Origin: Penium margaritaceum
Taxonomy: Eukaryota > Streptophyta > Zygnematophyceae > Desmidiales > Peniaceae
Length of the DNA stretch: 28,504 nt
Assembly (NCBI GenBank): GCA_023375785.1
Contig: SZWC01003925.1
Location: forward strand, 74,235 to 102,738
Direction of reading: 5' to 3'
Shown here: positions 27,074 to 28,504 of the stretch, in pieces
Layout: every line of letters starts with the position of its first letter
How positions within the stretch are numbered: position 1 is the first letter of the stretch
The notes under the pieces: generated by a model
Told to the model about the DNA's origin: nothing
Database searches by the model: none
Seen by the model: the letters and a program-made list of their open reading frames with translations, nothing else
Position numbers and translations under genes: made by a program

Positions 27074-28012
27074 TCAGCCTGATGAGAGGTGCTCGCTGGC
27101 GTAGAAGTCTCCCCCATCGTAGAAGTCTCCCCCAGAACCCTCACAGGAAGGAACATAGGCGGCGGGGAGTGCTGTGATCGAAGTCAGGTCACGGTAGGTG
27201 AGAGACTCGAAAAACAGGGCGTCGCGGGACTCAATGACGCGATAACGAGTAGTGTCCCAGAAGCGCCAGGCCTTTGACTGCAGGGAAATGCCTATGAAGG
27301 CACACAAGCGGCCCCGAGGTGAGACCTTGGACCCCTGCTGGTCCTCGGTGTACCACACGGAGGCCAGAGAGCCCCAGACGCGAGCGAGACGAAGGTCAGC
27401 ACGGTGTCCAAACCAAAGCTCGTACGGTGTAATATGATCCAAAAGCAGACCGTGCGAGAGGTGGTTCCAGACCCAAGTCATGTAGGCAAAACCCTCAAAG
27501 AAAAAAGACTCTGGGAGACCGTACTCAGACCGCATGGGGCAAACCGCATCCTCCATGGTGCGGTTCCTGCGCTCAGATACACCGTTATGTTGGGGGGTAG
27601 CAGGAGCGGAGACCTGGTGAAAAATCCCGTGCTGAACAAAGAAGGAATCCATCTCGCCAAGGAACTTGCCGCCGTGATCCAAGCGAAGGGTATGTAGCGT
27701 GTGATGGGACTGACGCTCAGCCATCACTAGCGAGAGTCGAACCACAAGGGCGGCTTCGCTCTTTTGACAAAGACTGTAGACCCACCGCATCCAGGTGAAG
27801 TCATCAGTCAGAGTCAGAACATACCGGCCCCTCTCGAACAGAGACTCGATCGGGAGAGGGCCGAGAAGGTCTGAGTGAACCAACTCGAGAGGCCAAAGTG
27901 CTCGGGAACGAGAGTCAGGGTAGGTGCACCGGTGCATCTTCCCCTGAGCGCAAAAAAGAAAGTCAGTCTTGGGTGGATTCTTGAAAGAAGCCACATCAAG
28001 ACCAAGAGCGAG
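27074..28012 (-). pseudogene. Integrase of copia copy D
   Basis: Open for 306 codons (27994-27077). First catalytic Asp in LVHSDLLGPLP, second in LRLDHGGKF, Glu in NGVSERRNRT, so the DDE set is complete. TPYELWFG, SPRGRLCAFIGI and SKAWRFWDT mark the C-terminal half. The N-terminal zinc site has its second CxxC reduced to a single Cys (LFCAQGK). A TGA at 27074-27076 ends the frame and a TAG at 28013-28015 separates it from protease. Integrase would insert the DNA copy into the host genome. Confidence 0.9.
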
Positions 28013-28504
28013 CTATGTCCGAATGAGCTTCCTCACAGTGTCGGAGCCCACGTGACATAGACGACGATGAAGCAACCGCTGGTGTTCCTGAGATAAAGCA
28101 CCAGTGACAAAGACACGTCTGGAGGAGGAGGAAGAGCAAGGAGAGGAGGACCGAGCGATGCGATATAGATCATCTATGACTGAAGCACGTAGGACGACAC
28201 TGCGGGTGTCAGTAGCAGTCAGAGTCGCTGAGTCAGCGGTATGCTCCACAGAGAGACCCATCAAGGTGCAGGAACACACAGAAAGGAAGCCGAGCTCAAG
28301 ATCAGGCACAAACAGCACGTCGGAAAAGTACAAGGGGCCAGACGGACCATCGAAGCATACAACCCCAACACCATGGACTGGCAAGGACTGACCAGAGCCT
28401 GTACGAACGGAACGGACAGACGTGACAGGGCCGAGAACAACAAAGTCACTGCGACGGCACGTCATGTGATGGGTGGCACCAGAATCGATGATCCAAGTGC
28501 CACC
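28013..28504 (-). pseudogene. Protease and pre-integrase region of copy D (runs off the window)
   Basis: Starts at the edge with TWIIDSGATHHMT, an intact D-S-G protease site, then VHGVGVVCFDGPSGPLYFSD and VLFVPDLELGFLSV, then HQRLLHRRLCHVGSDT, the first half of the integrase zinc site. TAG at 28013-28015 interrupts it, replacing one residue before LALGLD. Upstream gag is outside the window. Confidence 0.88.

Larger units (their letters stand above)
24063..28504 (-). mobile_element. Ty1/copia copy D, incomplete at the right edge
   Basis: Minus-strand element with 3' LTR, PPT and pol from protease to RNase H. Gag, leader and 5' LTR lie beyond the window. Sequence follows copy A, not copies B/C, in the RT C-terminal region and spacer. 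It is the least damaged copia copy here. Confidence 0.9.

Overview
The window looks like repeat-rich nuclear DNA of a plant or streptophyte alga. The LTR retrotransposons have copia gene order, start reverse transcription from initiator-Met-tRNA-type primer sites (TGGTATCAGAGC), and sit with a TRIM element, a LINE fragment and GC-rich minisatellites. A zygnematophyte-like alga would fit, but the sequence does not fix the species. No bacterial operon, rRNA, tRNA or CRISPR array was seen. Almost all recognisable protein sequence is decayed transposon.

Layout, left to right. 1-43: a GT microsatellite. About 60-1900: a heavily decayed copia pol on the minus strand (copy A). About 2150-4484: a decayed gypsy-type element on the plus strand, with integrase remnants and a 3' LTR at 3978-4484. 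About 4600-5583: the reverse-transcriptase end of a LINE, plus strand. 5607-6594: an 18/36-bp G-rich minisatellite. It runs in frame into the only candidate non-transposon gene (about 6595-8461, plus strand), which weakly resembles the uracil-DNA-glycosylase fold but is broken or intron-containing. 8465-about 11200: no gene recognised.

From about 11.2 kb the window is a stack of nested insertions. Copia copy B (plus strand) has a pol ending at 12893 and a 3' LTR that starts at 13001. That LTR is cut at 13540 and resumes at 23884. The block between is a TIR-type DNA transposon, flanked by CAGAAAA. It is itself interrupted by copia copy C (13711-22501, minus strand, two 849-bp LTRs, gag-pol in one frame) and by a 352-bp TRIM (22639-22990, two 140-bp LTRs). 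Copy D, another minus-strand copia of a different LTR family, appears to have inserted into the remainder of the copy B LTR at about 24063. It runs off the right edge inside its protease.

B and C are the same family in tail-to-tail orientation, giving inverted arms of about 2.1 kb separated by 477 bp. Most in-frame stops in B and C lie at Arg(CGA), Gln(CAA/CAG) or Trp(TGG) positions and most catalytic losses are Asp to Asn or Glu to Lys. Both are explained by C-to-T/G-to-A change, as expected for cytosine-methylated, silenced repeats. None of the elements appears autonomous as it stands. Copy D is the best preserved.
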